A stretch of DNA of 64,000 bases from Vicia villosa (GCF_029867415.1 NW_026706155.1:110001-174000), one strand, 5' to 3'; shown: positions 12,720 through 24,895, counted from the first letter of the stretch. Notes: generated by a model not told the origin, from the letters alone. Translations and numbers: made by a program.

Positions 12720-14434
12720 CTTCATATTCACTTCTTCATAAGTTCACACAACATGGTGAGTGATTATTCTCACGGTTTAATATCCATCACAACTTATACC
12801 ATTAAGGTAACAAAACAAGTTCATCCGATTTACATGATTCCATCTACTACCAACAAGAGATTTAGGGTGATCAAGTCCTAAATTTGTCAATAGATAGTCG
12901 GCAACCATATTTAAGCATAAACCGTCGTTACCACATAATAGTGTCTCTTTCCGAGTTTGCACTCAAACTCACTAACATCGTCATAGCCCAATAATTCACC
13001 TTGAGTCTTTACAACTCGCACACTTTCCTTTCATTGGATCTTGTCGGTGAGACACCAACATTCAAACATTTTACACAATCCGCTTCATAGTCACTTAGCA
13101 TCACACACTTGTTAAGTACTTCTAACTTCATAATCACTAATATACTCGTACATTACTATTTATCTTGTTCCAAATCAAAGTCCTCATCTTAGCAAAAGAC
13201 CGCAACAACATTCATAACTCGTGGTTTCACTCTAAATCTCATGACATCTTTCGCGTCCAAGTATCATTCCACTCAGAATCTCAACAAAGTCTTCCTCACA
13301 TCAATAGGTGTCAGAAATCCTCTACAATTCTTCTTTTATACATGTCGTTGCTTTAGCATCACAAATATGACTCCAACCGTTCTAAAGTTTATTTCACCTT
13401 TTCTACTAATTCACTCCTCACTAAAACCCATCGACACTCCAATCATATTTATTACCGAACATCTCATCAACTTATTCATCAACAACATGTTCTACTCAAT
13501 TTCGTTTCAAACAATCGCGGTAGTAGGCATTCCTATTCAACAAGTTTCACGCTTCCTTAACCGACTTCAGAATATCTCCTTATAGGATCAATCTACTGTA
13601 TTTATAACTCTCCCATAAGATAGAACATAATCTCTCCTTTTTGTAGGTTCAAACGGCACATTAATCCGACACTCAGAACTCAAGATATGAATTTGTCAAC
13701 GTCATCCAAAATGCAACATCGTCATCATGCAGCGACACCCTATATGATATCTCCAAAACTTCTCAAATGGTACATTTAATTCCTAAAATTACTTCTCAAC
13801 AAACCTTTTAATTATTCCTTCAATCCTTTCAACTCTGACACTGATGCCTCATGCGATACCAACGAACAAGTCTAGTTCTAAGGACAAATGTAACCATAAC
13901 TGCACCTCTTTCCAACATCATCCTATCACAAAATAAATATGTTATAGCTGCTGCAACCATTTTCATAACAATCCTCATCTCGTTATCTTTCCTACGCTTC
14001 AAACAGAACTCAAATCGGATGTCCAGAACTCTAGTTATGAATTTTCGAAGTTTCATAATGATTCAATAATTTTCCTGTGTTTTTCTTACGGAAATTCCGT
14101 TCTAAAACTCATCATCTTCAAATCAATCACATTGCAAACAGCCTCTTATCATATCTCTTCGCTCTCAAACTTCTTATAACTTGAGCGACACATTCCATCA
14201 CCGAAGTCCGATTTCTGAAACATCACAACATCAATCCTCTTTGCAAACTTGCAACTGAACCTCTTCCGAGAAGCAAAGCTTCTCCCCCACTTTGCTCAAA
14301 CCAACTCCTGCAACAAAACAAACAAGTACCGATAGTGATTCACTCACATGTCGCATACCAAGGGATAATACGCCGATAATATTCAATTGTCGCGCAACTC
14401 AACTGACTTGACAATTGGCCGGACGGACCGACCT

Positions 14435-14446
14435 GCTCTGATACCA
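14435..14446 (-). other. primer-binding site of T (tRNA-Met type)
   Basis: The minus strand reads TGGTATCAGAGC, the classical plant initiator tRNA-Met primer site, 4 nt from the 5' LTR edge at 14451. Confidence 0.9.
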
Positions 14447-14450
14447 CTAT

Positions 14451-14921
14451 TGTAACACCCTTCTAAACCCCGCGGCAATTATATAAAAATTTCAGAGTAA
14501 ACATGAAAACTAGGGTGCCACAATTCAATAAAACAATTTATTATAACTCACTTGTCATGCTTCACTAGTGAACAATCATTAATTCAATAAAATCATGTTT
14601 CTACACAATGAAATATTCATCATACGGATAAGCATAACATCATCTATGCAATAACCCACAAAATTAATATAATAACAACAGAATATTGTAACATCATAGA
14701 CTCTAAACTAGCGTTCCCCAGTGTTACAATATCAGAGCATGACACCAACGCTATACTTAAAGAAACTGGCCTATGAGCTATCCTCACCAAAGCCAAAAGC
14801 CGCTACTCGCCAATATGAAATATCAACAGTAAGGGTGAGTCTCATTCAAATAAACAAATGTTATTGAATCATAAATAAAAATACCTCATAAGTACATCAT
14901 TCACTAATTGAAAACATATTA
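14451..14921 (-). mobile_element. 5' LTR of element T, truncated
   Basis: Matches 6100-6569 nearly base for base, starting TGTAACACCC. It stops abruptly at the copia LTR that begins at 14922, so about 1.9 kb of this LTR is not present at this place. Confidence 0.85.
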
Positions 14922-15355
14922 TGTTGTGAAAAACGATGTCAAGAACAAAATATAATAGGAATTAGGGAAGATAAGAAGAACACAAGAATTGGTTATAACT
15001 GCTATTCTTTTACTTTCTCTTAAAACAAGATTACAAGTTTACAAGAATGACAAATAACCTCTCTCACCCTAAATTAAGATTTGCAGCTTAGCAATGATGA
15101 GAGACTAGTATGCTATTTATAATAAAACCTAACATACTAACTAATGGACTTTTTCCACAAGGCCCATTACACAAGCCAACTTAATAAACAAGCTAACTTA
15201 ACAAATTAGGGTTTAAACACTAAACCTAATTTAACATGCTAACAACCCTAGCATCTTCGACACTAGCATGTGAACAACCTTCGAATTCATGCTTAATCCT
15301 GTCGAACCAAGAAGCTACCATTCGACCATACTAGAGTTCGATCCAATATCTCACA
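14922..15355 (-). mobile_element. Ty1/copia-type LTR
   Basis: A 434 bp unit; the minus strand starts TGTGAGATATTGG and ends CACAACA. It is directly preceded on the minus strand by the copia-type polypurine tract AAGGTGGAGATT, so it is a 3' LTR. A TATA box sits at 15114-15124. The lineage within copia cannot be assigned without coding sequence. Confidence 0.75.
15114..15124 (-). promoter_or_regulatory. TATA box of copia LTR
   Basis: The minus strand reads ATTATAAATAG in the middle of the LTR. Confidence 0.5.
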
Positions 15356-15455
15356 AATCTCCACCTTGGACCTAACTCTACAACATCAAGGGAACAAACT
15401 AGCTTTCTTCATGCAGCTTTATCAACTGCATACACTGGAAAAACTTGCAACTTGG
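15356..15455 (-). mobile_element. copia internal fragment with polypurine tract
   Basis: About 100 bp of 3' internal sequence including AAGGTGGAGATT (15356-15367 on the minus strand). It is cut by the Ogre LTR at 15456; the rest of this copia element is absent. Confidence 0.65.
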
Positions 15456-16559
15456 TGTAGCAACCTGCTCTAAAAATTAAAAAATTAGAGTCGCCACCTA
15501 TTCTGCCAGGGCGAATAGGAAACCCTACGAAGTTTTAATGATCTGGGTAAGTTATTATAATCAGGTCAAGGGAAGGTGTTAGACACCCTTAACCCTTTCC
15601 TAAGGTTTTGTCTAAGGTAATGGTTGTGGCTAAAAATGTTAAGGCAAGGTTTATGCTTTCAAGGGGTGAACGGTAAGATTCGAACCGAATTGGAGTTTTG
15701 GGGAAGGGGACTCGCCTTGTTGCCAAGTGCCTACGTACCTCCTTAGGGAGGATCAGAGTCAACGTAGTTCGGGGCAGGGTTGTAGCCTTAGAATTAATAT
15801 GAGGTTGTTTGAAAGATATTTTGAATTACCTTATCGCAGTTTTGAAAATGCGTAGTTTGTAATTTTGTAAAAGAAATTGTGTTTTAATATGGCGTACAAC
15901 CCTAATTATAATATATTCCATTAATCGCAATGATCAATAGATTTGATCACCATAATTAACAAATAAAATAAAGAATTGCTAATTATCTTAATCGATTGAT
16001 TCCATTATAACCGTTAGCAAATTGATGTGTTTTTTAAATAAATTATTTATCGTTAATCATCGTAATCAATAGGTTTGATTAAAACAATTAAAGAATTAAG
16101 GAGGGATTACTAATCATCGTAACCAATCGAATCGGTTAAAACCCTTAGTAAATAAACCTATTTGAATATATCATTTAATTAATTAAATATTAATAATCAG
16201 CGGGATTATTAAATATAATCGAACCAAATATTAATTATTTAAAACCTAATTATTTTAATCACTTAAAACCTAAATTAAGATTATAAAATAAAAAAACCTA
16301 AATTCAATTCTAAAATTAGAAAAGAAAATATAGATAAAATAGTTTATAAAATAAAAATAATAAGGATTAAAAAAACCTGGGCATTGATCCTGTGTGGTGC
16401 GCTTCTGAGCGTCCATGGTGGGACTGCATTTTCTGAGTCGTTGGAGTGGGTCCCCCGTAAATCCAGTGGTGGAAGCCTGAGGGTGCAGCGTAGGCCTTGT
16501 GTGGGTTGTGCGCGCTGGAATATGAAGGAAGTAATAGCCAAAAGAATAATACAGACCCA

Positions 16560-16620
16560 GGGATCGAACCCAGGTCTTTATAGTAACATGATCCTCTCTT
16601 TTGCCAATTACGCTGCGCTT
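16560..16620 (-). promoter_or_regulatory. tRNA-like A-box/B-box in Ogre LTR
   Basis: On the minus strand a degenerate A-box (AGCGTAATTGGCAAAAG) precedes a perfect B-box GGTTCGATCCC at 16560-16570. Confidence 0.5.
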
Positions 16621-17436
16621 TATTAGTCATCATAGTAGTACATTGAATAAAATATAAAAGAAAACAAATGTATTAATGGATTAGTCAAACAAACTTCAAC
16701 ATGGGGTCCCCTGATCGCGCCTTCGGCCAATTAGAAGAAGGGAGAAACTTTGACCAGCCAATTGGATTGGAGAGAGAGTATGAAATTTTGACCAACGAAT
16801 TAAAATACGCCACACGTAGTCACCCGCCCCCAGTCCACTATTCATCATTATCTTCACCGTTTCCTGCGGATTTAGCTTTGGCCATAGCTGCGGATTCACC
16901 TGTAAATTTTTCCTTCGAATTCCAGCAAAATCAATACTAAAAAAAACACGTGAATCCAAACGACATGAAGGCCCAGATCGACTAAATAAACTCCCACGAT
17001 CACGATGGTGGCCTCGTTTTGGTGTGGAACTTCCTGCACAGAGAGATACGAACAGAAAAAGAGATGCGCCTTAACAATGGCACACCTTTATGCTTGCATC
17101 AAAACTCTACAATGATGGGTCTAAACCACTCCAATCATCAAAATGAGCATCAATTCATACATAAAATTCGTTTAATAGGCACGATTAAAAATCTTGATGT
17201 TTTAAGAAATTGGATGCAAACCGTGAGTGAAAGGGATGGTTTTGGACGTGATCAAGCCTGGTATTTGCTTACCACTCACTCTCTAATATTCCAGGACTTG
17301 AATTGAACAACTAGTAGGCCTTGAATCCCTCTAGAAACCAACTTTTCACGTGCCCTAGTTTTATGTATTTTTTGGAAGTTTGGAGGTGTTCTTGAGGGCT
17401 TCCAAATCCGTCCCTTTAGGGTTTACATGTGTTAAG

Positions 17437-17444
17437 TATATATA
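17437..17444 (-). promoter_or_regulatory. TATA box of Ogre LTR
   Basis: TATATATA at the place expected for the minus-strand LTR promoter. Confidence 0.4.
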
Positions 17445-17466
17445 GTGTGATGAATTAGGTTAAACC

Positions 17467-17474
17467 ATTTGAAC
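17467..17474. repeat. target-site duplication ATTTGAAC, left
   Basis: An 8 bp perfect match to 18977-18984. Eight bases is the length made by hAT transposases. Confidence 0.85.
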
Positions 17475-17697
17475 TGGGGCTGGACAAAAAAAACAAACCG
17501 ACCCTATCCGTCCGACCCATGCTAACTGAATGTCGTTGGTCGGGTCAAGTTCGGGTTGTCGGGTTAGTCGGGTGGTTAATTTGGTTAGAATTTGATACAG
17601 TCGGTTCGGTTTGGTTTACTAAATTCAATCCAAAGAAAATCGTAACCGACCGAGTCTATTACATATTGGGTGCCTATTTTATTCTGAATACTGGGTA

Positions 17698-17759
17698 GGC
17701 CCAATCATCCAAAGTCCAAACCCAACTCATTCTCTTATATATGGAGAAAGAAACCCTAA
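17698..17759 (+). promoter_or_regulatory. captured host-style promoter (GGCCCA, TATA, telo-box)
   Basis: GGCCCAAT at 17698-17705, TTATATATGG at 17735-17744 and AAACCCTAA at 17751-17759 are spaced as in plant promoters of ribosomal-protein and other translation genes. A C/T-rich 5' leader follows to about 17940. Confidence 0.55.
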
Positions 17760-18178
17760 TCCTATTCTCATTCTCAATTTGCTTCTGCGCCGCTCTAAGT
17801 CTCAAATAGCACATACCCTCCTTTAGCGTTCTCCGCACTCCCACAACCCTCACAATCAATCAACCACCATCTTCTTCGAACCTCACCACAGACCACCACC
17901 ACAAACCTTTCCCTCTCTTCGAACCTCACCACGAACGACCGCCATCACCTCTTTGTGTTTTAACAGAAAATGTTCATCATTGTGTTTATGATTTTATGGA
18001 TTTCTGTTGTTAAAACAACATTCTTTTAATTTTGTTTAATAGGTTTTATTTAGGACTTTTATTGTTTTAGCGTTTAGACTTCTATTTTTAAATTGTTTAT
18101 CTATATTTTTGCCCTAACAACTATCTTATGTGTTTCTAATTTTTTTTGACATTTTGAGTTCTTAAAATGTTTTGGCAG

Positions 18179-18219
18179 GTTAACCTATGAGCCCGTTGAA
18201 AGAGGAAGCAGTAAAAATG
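18179..18219 (+). pseudogene. candidate captured exon inside the hAT element
   Basis: A purine-rich 41 nt stretch (containing GTTGAAAGAGGAAGC) lies between a T-rich tract ending GGCAG and a following GT. A second candidate begins at 18343 after TTTTGAAG. The gene of origin is not recognised, and no long frame crosses the segment. This is inference from splice-like signals and base composition. Confidence 0.3.
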
Positions 18220-18976
18220 GTCTGATGATATTTTTAGTTTCTTATTTTTTTTATTTGACTGTTGTATTTATGTTCTTATATTTATTACTCTATATTATAT
18301 TTATTTTCTAAATATTAATAATATGTATTTTTAATTTTGAAGGTTTTGCTGATGGATGACTTCTAGTGCATTAGATATGATATCTCTATAGAAAAAAGAA
18401 GGACAAAACAGTGTCTATCTTGTAAATAATTGTTAAAAATTGTTGTTAACAGGTTGTTGGACTTTTAATTGTAAGCTGTGTGTTTATCTTGTAAAGGTGG
18501 TAAATACCTTAATCCAATTTTGATCTAATTAAATTTATATAAATAACTCAAGTTATAATAAAAAAATCATATTATTATTAAGGAAAAGTGGATCAATTGA
18601 GTAAGTAATACTAGAAGATTTCATAACACTCAAATTATTGAAATAAAATTATTAATAACATAATTAGTAACAATTTTTTTGAAAATAAAAAAACTTATAA
18701 GTTTTGGAAATCCCAGTTATTTACTTTGTAATGAATTGGAATATATCATTATCTCTGTCTGAAAATAAAACAGAATTTTAATCAATTTTTAATTTGGTCC
18801 ATTTATAACTAAACTCGAAAAAACCGATTCTTATAACCGAACCCGAAATAAACCGAACCCGAATAAACCGATGGTTAAACCAGACGGAAGTGGGCAATGA
18901 TATCTCAACCGATGGTTAGACCGGTTTTATGTTTTGGGCCCGGACCCGAACCGACCCGAACCGATGTCCACCCCTA

Positions 18977-18984
18977 ATTTGAAC
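18977..18984. repeat. target-site duplication ATTTGAAC, right
   Basis: Partner of 17467-17474. Confidence 0.85.
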
Positions 18985-19112
18985 CAAATCTCAATGAATC
19001 AAGAGAGTGATATTTGATGGAAATTTGGTTTTAATTTTTTCTAAAATTGGCTTAAACTTAATCTTCTCTCACCAATCCTATTTTCCACGAAATTTGTACC
19101 ATATATTTGATA

Positions 19113-20160
19113 TTTGGATGATTGAAACTGATTGGAAAATAAATCCTTGATTTAAAGAAAATTATTTCATATTTTATGTGATTTATAAGTATTAAAATGA
19201 ATAAATATTTAAATAAATAATATAAATATTATAAAAATGAAATAATTAGTCTAGGAGTCCATATGAAGCCCAAAGTCATGTTTAAAATCCAAAAGTTAGG
19301 CCCAATAGTTCAAAACGCCAATATTCATCATTTTGCCTTTTATGCATTTTCTCAAAATCGCCCAACTTGTGCAAGCCATAACTCCTTCAATATTTGTCAT
19401 ATGAAAATGTTCTAGGACTTTTTGGAAAGCCCACTTTGTGCAAGCCATAACTCCTTCAAGTTAAGGAGCATCTCTTGGAACTAGTCTTTCTGAGCCTGAA
19501 GATTTTTGACTGATTGCTCGAGATTCATGATGCTGAAATAAACAGCGGGAGAGAATGAAAAACCTGTTGTGGAAATCTGTTATGCGATGTTATGAATGCA
19601 AATGCAAAATTTTCAAGGATCTATAGAAATTTAGTTAACAACTATAGATCCTTGAAAAAATTTCATTTGCATTCATAACATCGCATAACAGATTTCCACA
19701 ACAGGGTTTTCATTCTCTCTCGCTATTTATTTCAACATCATGAATCTCGAGCAATCAGTCAAAAATCTTCAGGCTCAGAATGACTAGTTCCAAGAGATGC
19801 TCCTTAACTTGAAGGAGTTATGGCTTGCACAAGTTGGGCTTTCCAAAAAGTCCTCGAACATTTTCATATGACAAATATTGAAGGAGTTATGGCTTGCACA
19901 AGTTGGGCGATTTTGAGAAAATGCATAAAAGGCAAAATGATGAATATTGGCGTTTTGAACTATTGGGCCTAACTTTTGGATTTTAAACATGACTTTGGGC
20001 TTCATATGGACTCCTAGACTAATTATTTCATTTTTATAATATTTATATTATTTATTTGAATATTTATTCATTTAAATACTTATAAATCACATAAAATATG
20101 AAATGATTTTCTTTAAATCAAGGATTTATTTTCCAATCGGTATCAATCAATCATCCAATC
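19113..20160. repeat. long palindrome, ~515 bp arms, 15 bp spacer
   Basis: The arms 19113-19626 and 19642-20160 are reverse complements with few mismatches by eye. The innermost bases CAAGGATCTATAG and CTATAGATCCTTG flank the spacer 19627-19641. Each arm is chimeric: the outer ~350 bp is Ogre LTR sequence, the inner ~165 bp matches the start of the A mini-gag region (28791-28955). A transcript from either side would fold into a long hairpin. Confidence 0.85.
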
Positions 20161-20369
20161 AGCAATATACGTCGTGCAGTCTCCTTGGTCTCATGCCATT
20201 TACCTAAGGCACTCAGATCCGGGTTAGGATCTTTCACACAAGTAAACCCTAACAGGCCCATAAATATAAAGCAAACAATACAAACAATTGAAAACATTTA
20301 AAGTGAATCCTAAAATTTAAGTTAACCCCTCTTTTTATTCGAATGTGTCCCCAGCAGAGTCGCCAGTTC
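20161..20369 (-). mobile_element. 5' leader and primer-site fragment of an A-type element
   Basis: Matches 29818-30027, including the primer site at 20348-20365 (minus strand TGGCGACTCTGCTGGGGA). It places a 5' leader next to the LTR at 20370, so this LTR has a leader on one side and a 3' internal end on the other. Confidence 0.85.
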
Positions 20370-22159
20370 TGTAGTACGGTGGGAGAACTGACTTTTTTAA
20401 AATGTTGCGGATAGCAAGAGTTGCCACCGACTTTTATTTTATCCAATATATGGAAAGGCTAAAAGAACAGGAAAAGACCTTTTAAAAAGATTTTGAGTTC
20501 GGGGGGTAAGTTATACAAAGGGAAGGTGTAAGCACCCTTTGTATCCATGGTTATCCATGGGCTCTTAATTGCTTACCTCACTTGTTTGTTTTCAAAATGT
20601 TTGAAGTGTAGTGTGTCAATAGTAAAAACTTTGTTAAGGACTTTAGCTTGTAAATAAGCGTAGCCTTGTTTTTGAAAGTATTTGAAAATAAGTGGGAAAA
20701 AGAGTTTTGAATTTGAAAAGAGTAAGCAATCAGGAGCACCTACCCTAAGTTAGAAAAATTGTTCTTTTAGCTTTTCGGTTTGAAAAGGCTATCCATACCA
20801 TAAGAGGGCAGGTAGTCCTTTCATTGGATGTTAAAAGGGTCATCAGAATTATCGTTTGCCATAAGACTGTCCCTACCATAAAGAGGGTAGGTAGTCTTTA
20901 GGGAAGGATAGAATAGTCATTTAGGCAACAGGCGAGGATACCTTAGCAATGGGAAAATCATCTTTATTTCCGAGGCAGCATCGAGGGACAAAATCTTATG
21001 ATGATTTCAATGAACTAAGGCAGCATTTGCTTTAGGTATCCTCGGAATCGAGGGACTTGACTATTTGATCATAATTAAAGGGCAACAGGCAACAAGAGAG
21101 GTTACCCCAAAGGGGTGTGTGTGGCACAATCACGTGGTTAAATTCGAATATTTATCTTGTAAATTAGTGATGCTAATTCAATTAACAGGCTTGCACTCCC
21201 TAGGATTACTAACCACGCAGAAAATAAAACAGAAAATATAATAGAATTAAATGTCCTACGCTATTACAATAAACACCTGCGGGGAAGGGGAATTACAATA
21301 AAAACCTGTAGGGGAATGCAGAAATTAAAAGGCGAAAATAAAATGCAGAAATTAAAGGCAGGAATATAAACCCTAGTTACTATTACAAGAAAACTTATTG
21401 CGACCTATACATAATTTCTAGAATTGAAATGGCGGAAAATAATAATTAAAGGCATGCGACATACACAGAGTATGGGATGAGAAGAGAATTCGCGCATAAA
21501 AGAAATTTAATGTTTGAAGATAAAGGTAAACTAAACCTACAATTAATGGGCAACAGCTACCTTAAGGTTTCTAGGGTTATCTATCGTTTGTGAAGTTGAA
21601 TGCTAAACCTAATTGTAAACCTAAAATTAAAATCTAAACCTATTTAAATAAAAAATTTAATTCTAATTATTTAACCTAAAAAATTATCCTAATTAAATTA
21701 ATCCTAATTATTTAACCTATTTTAATTAATTAACCCTAGTTTAAATTAATTACCTAATTTAATTAATTAACCTAAATTAATTTACTTAACTATTTACCCT
21801 AAAATCAATTACTAAATTATTAAACTTAAACAATTAACTAAATTAATTTCTTAAATCAAAACCCTAATTTTTTTTCCTAAATAATAAAAAAAACTATGTG
21901 AAAAAAAATAAGAAAAAAACAAAACAAAAGTAAAAAAAAACAAACAACAAGAAAACAAAGAAAAACCAGGCGTGGATCCTGTGTGGTGAGGCCTTGATAG
22001 TCCATGGTGGAATTTTGCTTCTGGGCCCTTTGATCTGACAATCTACCCATCCTGCGATGAGGTGCTGAAGGCGTATGGAGTGTGCCTACACGCGAGGCAC
22101 GTTGGATCTGAAGAGCATGTTACTCAAATAAATAAGAAAAAAAGGAAGGGTGAGACGTG

Positions 22160-22216
22160 GGGATCGAACCCACCCTCCTTCTCCATCAACTGTGTTTCTT
22201 TTGCCAACTGGACGTA
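22160..22216 (-). promoter_or_regulatory. tRNA-like A-box/B-box in A LTR, left
   Basis: On the minus strand TACGTCCAGTTGG (A-box-like) is followed by GGTTCGATCCC (22160-22170), a perfect B-box. Confidence 0.5.
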
Positions 22217-23027
22217 ATGCAATTGCTGTAAATTAAACGCATCAAAAGAGTTAAATGTAAAACATGAAATAATTGGGAAAATTAAAAAGTCAGAGTCAAA
22301 GTGGGGCCCTGGAGTGCATGCGCGTCCAATTAGATGAGGGGAGATTATTCTGACGCGTTGACTACCCAATAACAATGCTTGAAAGCGCCACGCCTACAGG
22401 TCCATACTCCTATGCCACTATTCATCGTCTCCCACATTTTGTTGGCTGTGAATGAGGCACGATTTTGCTACGAACTGCTGGGACTCTGCTACGATTATTT
22501 GGTAGCTAAACCTGGAAATCAATAGCAACACAGAAACACGTTAGACATGCGCGAGATTAACCCAGATCCACCATATAGGATCTTCTGAGTTCATTGGTAC
22601 GGTTTATATGGCCAGAAACCATCTGCAATTGGTGATACGAATAGGTTGAAGCTTATAGCTTCAACAATGGCAAGTATGAATTCCTGCACCAAAACTCGCG
22701 AGTCACACGTCAAACACGTCCTACGTGCATATATTAGGCATTATAAACAGGTGAAATCAAACCATGACGCATGAATTTTAAAATTCGAAAGTAAAAAGTG
22801 TGAACAATGGTGGTGATGAGTGGGACGATTCCGGCGACTTGCAGGCTTGAGTAAGGAGTGGGATTGACTCCTGGTATCCTTTAGATGATGATGATGTGCT
22901 TGAGATTCATTTAAAACGGCTGCCAAGAAGATTCACACTTGCCTTAGTTTTATGAGTTTTTAAAAGTTTGAAACCCTAATCTTACTTCCACAAATCTCGT
23001 CCCCTGAGCATTGGCTTATGATCTGTA

Positions 23028-23036
23028 CTTATAGTA
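23028..23036 (-). promoter_or_regulatory. TATA box of A LTR, left
   Basis: The minus strand reads TACTATAAG; the same motif recurs at 32702-32710 in the partner LTR. Confidence 0.45.
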
Positions 23037-24205
23037 GAAGGAGTAGGGCAACAAAAACTGACTTGAATCCTCATGAAATCATAGATTGATATTTGATTGA
23101 AATTGATTTTCAATCTTTCTAATTTTGGTGCAATTCCAATCCAACCCTATTAATCTTATTTGCACGAAATTGAGTAAAAAATATGATGAGTATTTGATTG
23201 GAAGTTAGAGCCAAATCAAATCCCTTTCATAATCCCTTGATTATTTGATTTTAATCACCTTTTAAATGAATAAAAATTCAAATAAAATCAAATTTTTATC
23301 ATAAATTCGTGGCAATTAGATTTGATGCTTTGAATAACTTTAGGATCAAGATTGAATCTTAAAAATTTGGGCCCATTTGCAAGAAAGTCCATTTTGAAAC
23401 TTATTTGCTTCACATTTTTCACCCAAAATTGTCAACTTTGACAAGGAATATCTCCCTCAATTTTTAATATATGAGAGATTTCTAGGACTTTTTGGAAAGC
23501 TGAAGATGTCCTCTACAAGCCACTTTGGAACCCTTTTTCCATTTGGAGATTTTATCTTAGTGATATGGGCTTTGACAAAAAACTGCTTTTGGTTGACTTT
23601 CAAAAATGACCTATAATCTTTTGATCCATATCTCTCAAATGAAGCATTTTTAGCCTTGACATGTGAGAGAAAAAGTTGTAGAGAATTAAATTTCTTTCAA
23701 AATGAGCTTTGGATGGGAAATTTATGATGTTCCATGTGAAAGTTATGGCTGGTCAAAGTTCAGTTGACTGTTAGGTCAAAAACCCTAATTTAGAAACTTT
23801 AGGTTTTGTTGATTTGTGAGATTTCCTTGATGAATCATGATCAAACCTTGATCAAATGATGAATTTAACTTCAAAATGTTGATGTTGACCAAAAATCAAA
23901 AGTTTTGATTGTATTTTAACCATAGTTGACTTTTAGGTCAAACTAGTCGACCGTTGACTATTTGAGCAGTTCATTGAGCAATCTTGTGAATCAGAGCTTG
24001 AAACTTGATGCGAGGATTCTCTGAGGCATATGAAAGGCCATGAAGTCCATTTGAGGTGTCAGAACCTGATTTTACTTCGAGAGGAGCAAAACCCTAGTTG
24101 TGGGTTGATTGCTTAGGAGAGAAGTAAGTGAGCCTAATCCTCAGTGCTTGAGCATTTGAAAGTCAGGTGGATCAAAATATGATGGGAAAATTTTGGGGTA
24201 TGATA

Positions 24206-24218
24206 GCTGCCCCTGTTC
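24206..24218 (-). other. polypurine tract of A
   Basis: The minus strand reads GAACAGGGGCAGC directly before the LTR. The same tract is found at 33891-33903 and 52785-52797. Confidence 0.8.
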
Positions 24219-24389
24219 AATCTTCTTAAACCTGAAGATATATATTGGTCTGTGTGCCTGTCGGAATCTGAAGGTGAAAGAGGATTGAATCCTAGAATAC
24301 CAAGAAATTTGCCCTTGCTGATGTAAGGACCTTTTCTGGAGATGGGCTTAAAGATGCCATCAGTTGATGTATTGACGTGTGTTAGAATG

Positions 24390-24895
24390 AGTCGTACGTT
24401 AGACTGTATTTGTGGTGTCAGAATTAAATTGTTGGCTCGATTGTCCTGAGCGTCGGGATCATATGAGTGAATTGATTGAGATGGGCTTAAAAGATGACAT
24501 CTGGATGTTGGGAGTATGAAGTGGGCTTAAAGATGCCACCTGACTTGATAGGTTGAAAGTTAGAATGAATCGTATGTTAGACTGTATCTGAAAGGATAAA
24601 CTTAGGATGAGTCGTACGTTAGATTGAATCCACCATATTGATGAATGTCAAAGTAAGCCGTACGTTAGGATGAACTTTAGGACGATTCATACGTTAGACT
24701 AGGTCCAATTGCATCGATAAATGTCTAGAAAAGCCGTACGTTAGGCTGTAGGATAGGTCGTACGTTAGACTAGGTCCCCTGTGTTGATAGTTGTCAGAAT
24801 ACACCAAACTTCAGGTTGTATCCTAGGATGAGTCGTACATTAGACTGGATCCTTTATATTGAGAATACCAGAGTGAGTCGTACGTTAGGCTGTAT
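24390..24895. repeat. diverged tandem repeats with CGTACGTTAG core (A 3' region)
   Basis: About eight to ten degenerate copies of a ~65-70 bp unit built on GTCGTACGTTAGACT and GCCGTACGTTAGG. Homologous to the regular 71 bp array of B (53037-53480), but spacing and sequence vary here. Confidence 0.8.

Larger units (their letters stand above)
12715..14450 (-). mobile_element. T internal region, 5' part, non-coding
   Basis: Continuation of the T interior from the solo LTR insertion to the primer site. It has no coding motif. Open frames such as 13241-13585 (plus) and 13829-14056 (minus) look random. With the other part, T has about 2.9 kb of interior. Confidence 0.6.
17475..18976 (+). mobile_element. 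non-autonomous hAT-type DNA transposon carrying a host-like promoter fragment
   Basis: A 1502 bp element with terminal inverted repeats TGGGGCTGGAC / TAGGGGTGGAC (9 of 11 match) and an 8 bp duplication ATTTGAAC. Both subterminal regions are rich in repeated CCGAACC/GGTTCGG-type motifs, normal for hAT ends. There is no transposase. The middle looks captured from a host gene: GGCCCAAT (17698), a TATA box (17735), the telo-box AAACCCTAA (17751), a pyrimidine-rich leader, then intron-like T-rich tracts with candidate exons. It was inserted in the LTR from 15456. Confidence 0.8.
15456..19440 (-). mobile_element. Ogre LTR (C-type), interrupted by a hAT element
   Basis: The plus strand starts TGTAGCAACCTGC, the reverse complement of the end of the C LTR (GCAGGTTGCTACA at 37452-37464), followed by the same GAGTCGCCACCTATTC block. 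Without the hAT insertion about 2.5 kb of LTR remains. No primer site lies next to 15456, so this edge looks like the outer end of a 3' LTR or a solo fragment. The other end runs into the palindrome and lacks the normal LTR start. A TATA box is at 17437-17444. Confidence 0.75.
20370..24205 (-). mobile_element. LTR of non-autonomous Ogre A, left copy
   Basis: A 3836 bp LTR nearly identical to 30028-33890. The plus-strand left edge is TGTAGTACGG. The right edge reads GGGGTATGATA, so the minus-strand start TATCATACCCC has lost the canonical TG. It serves as 3' LTR of A and, because of the primer site to its left, also sits where the 5' LTR of a second copy would be. A TATA box is at 23028-23036 and tRNA-like boxes at 22160-22216. 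Confidence 0.9.

Noticed and set aside
13241..13585. 114-codon plus-strand open frame in element T
   Set aside because: Antisense to T, with low-complexity composition and no recognisable motif.
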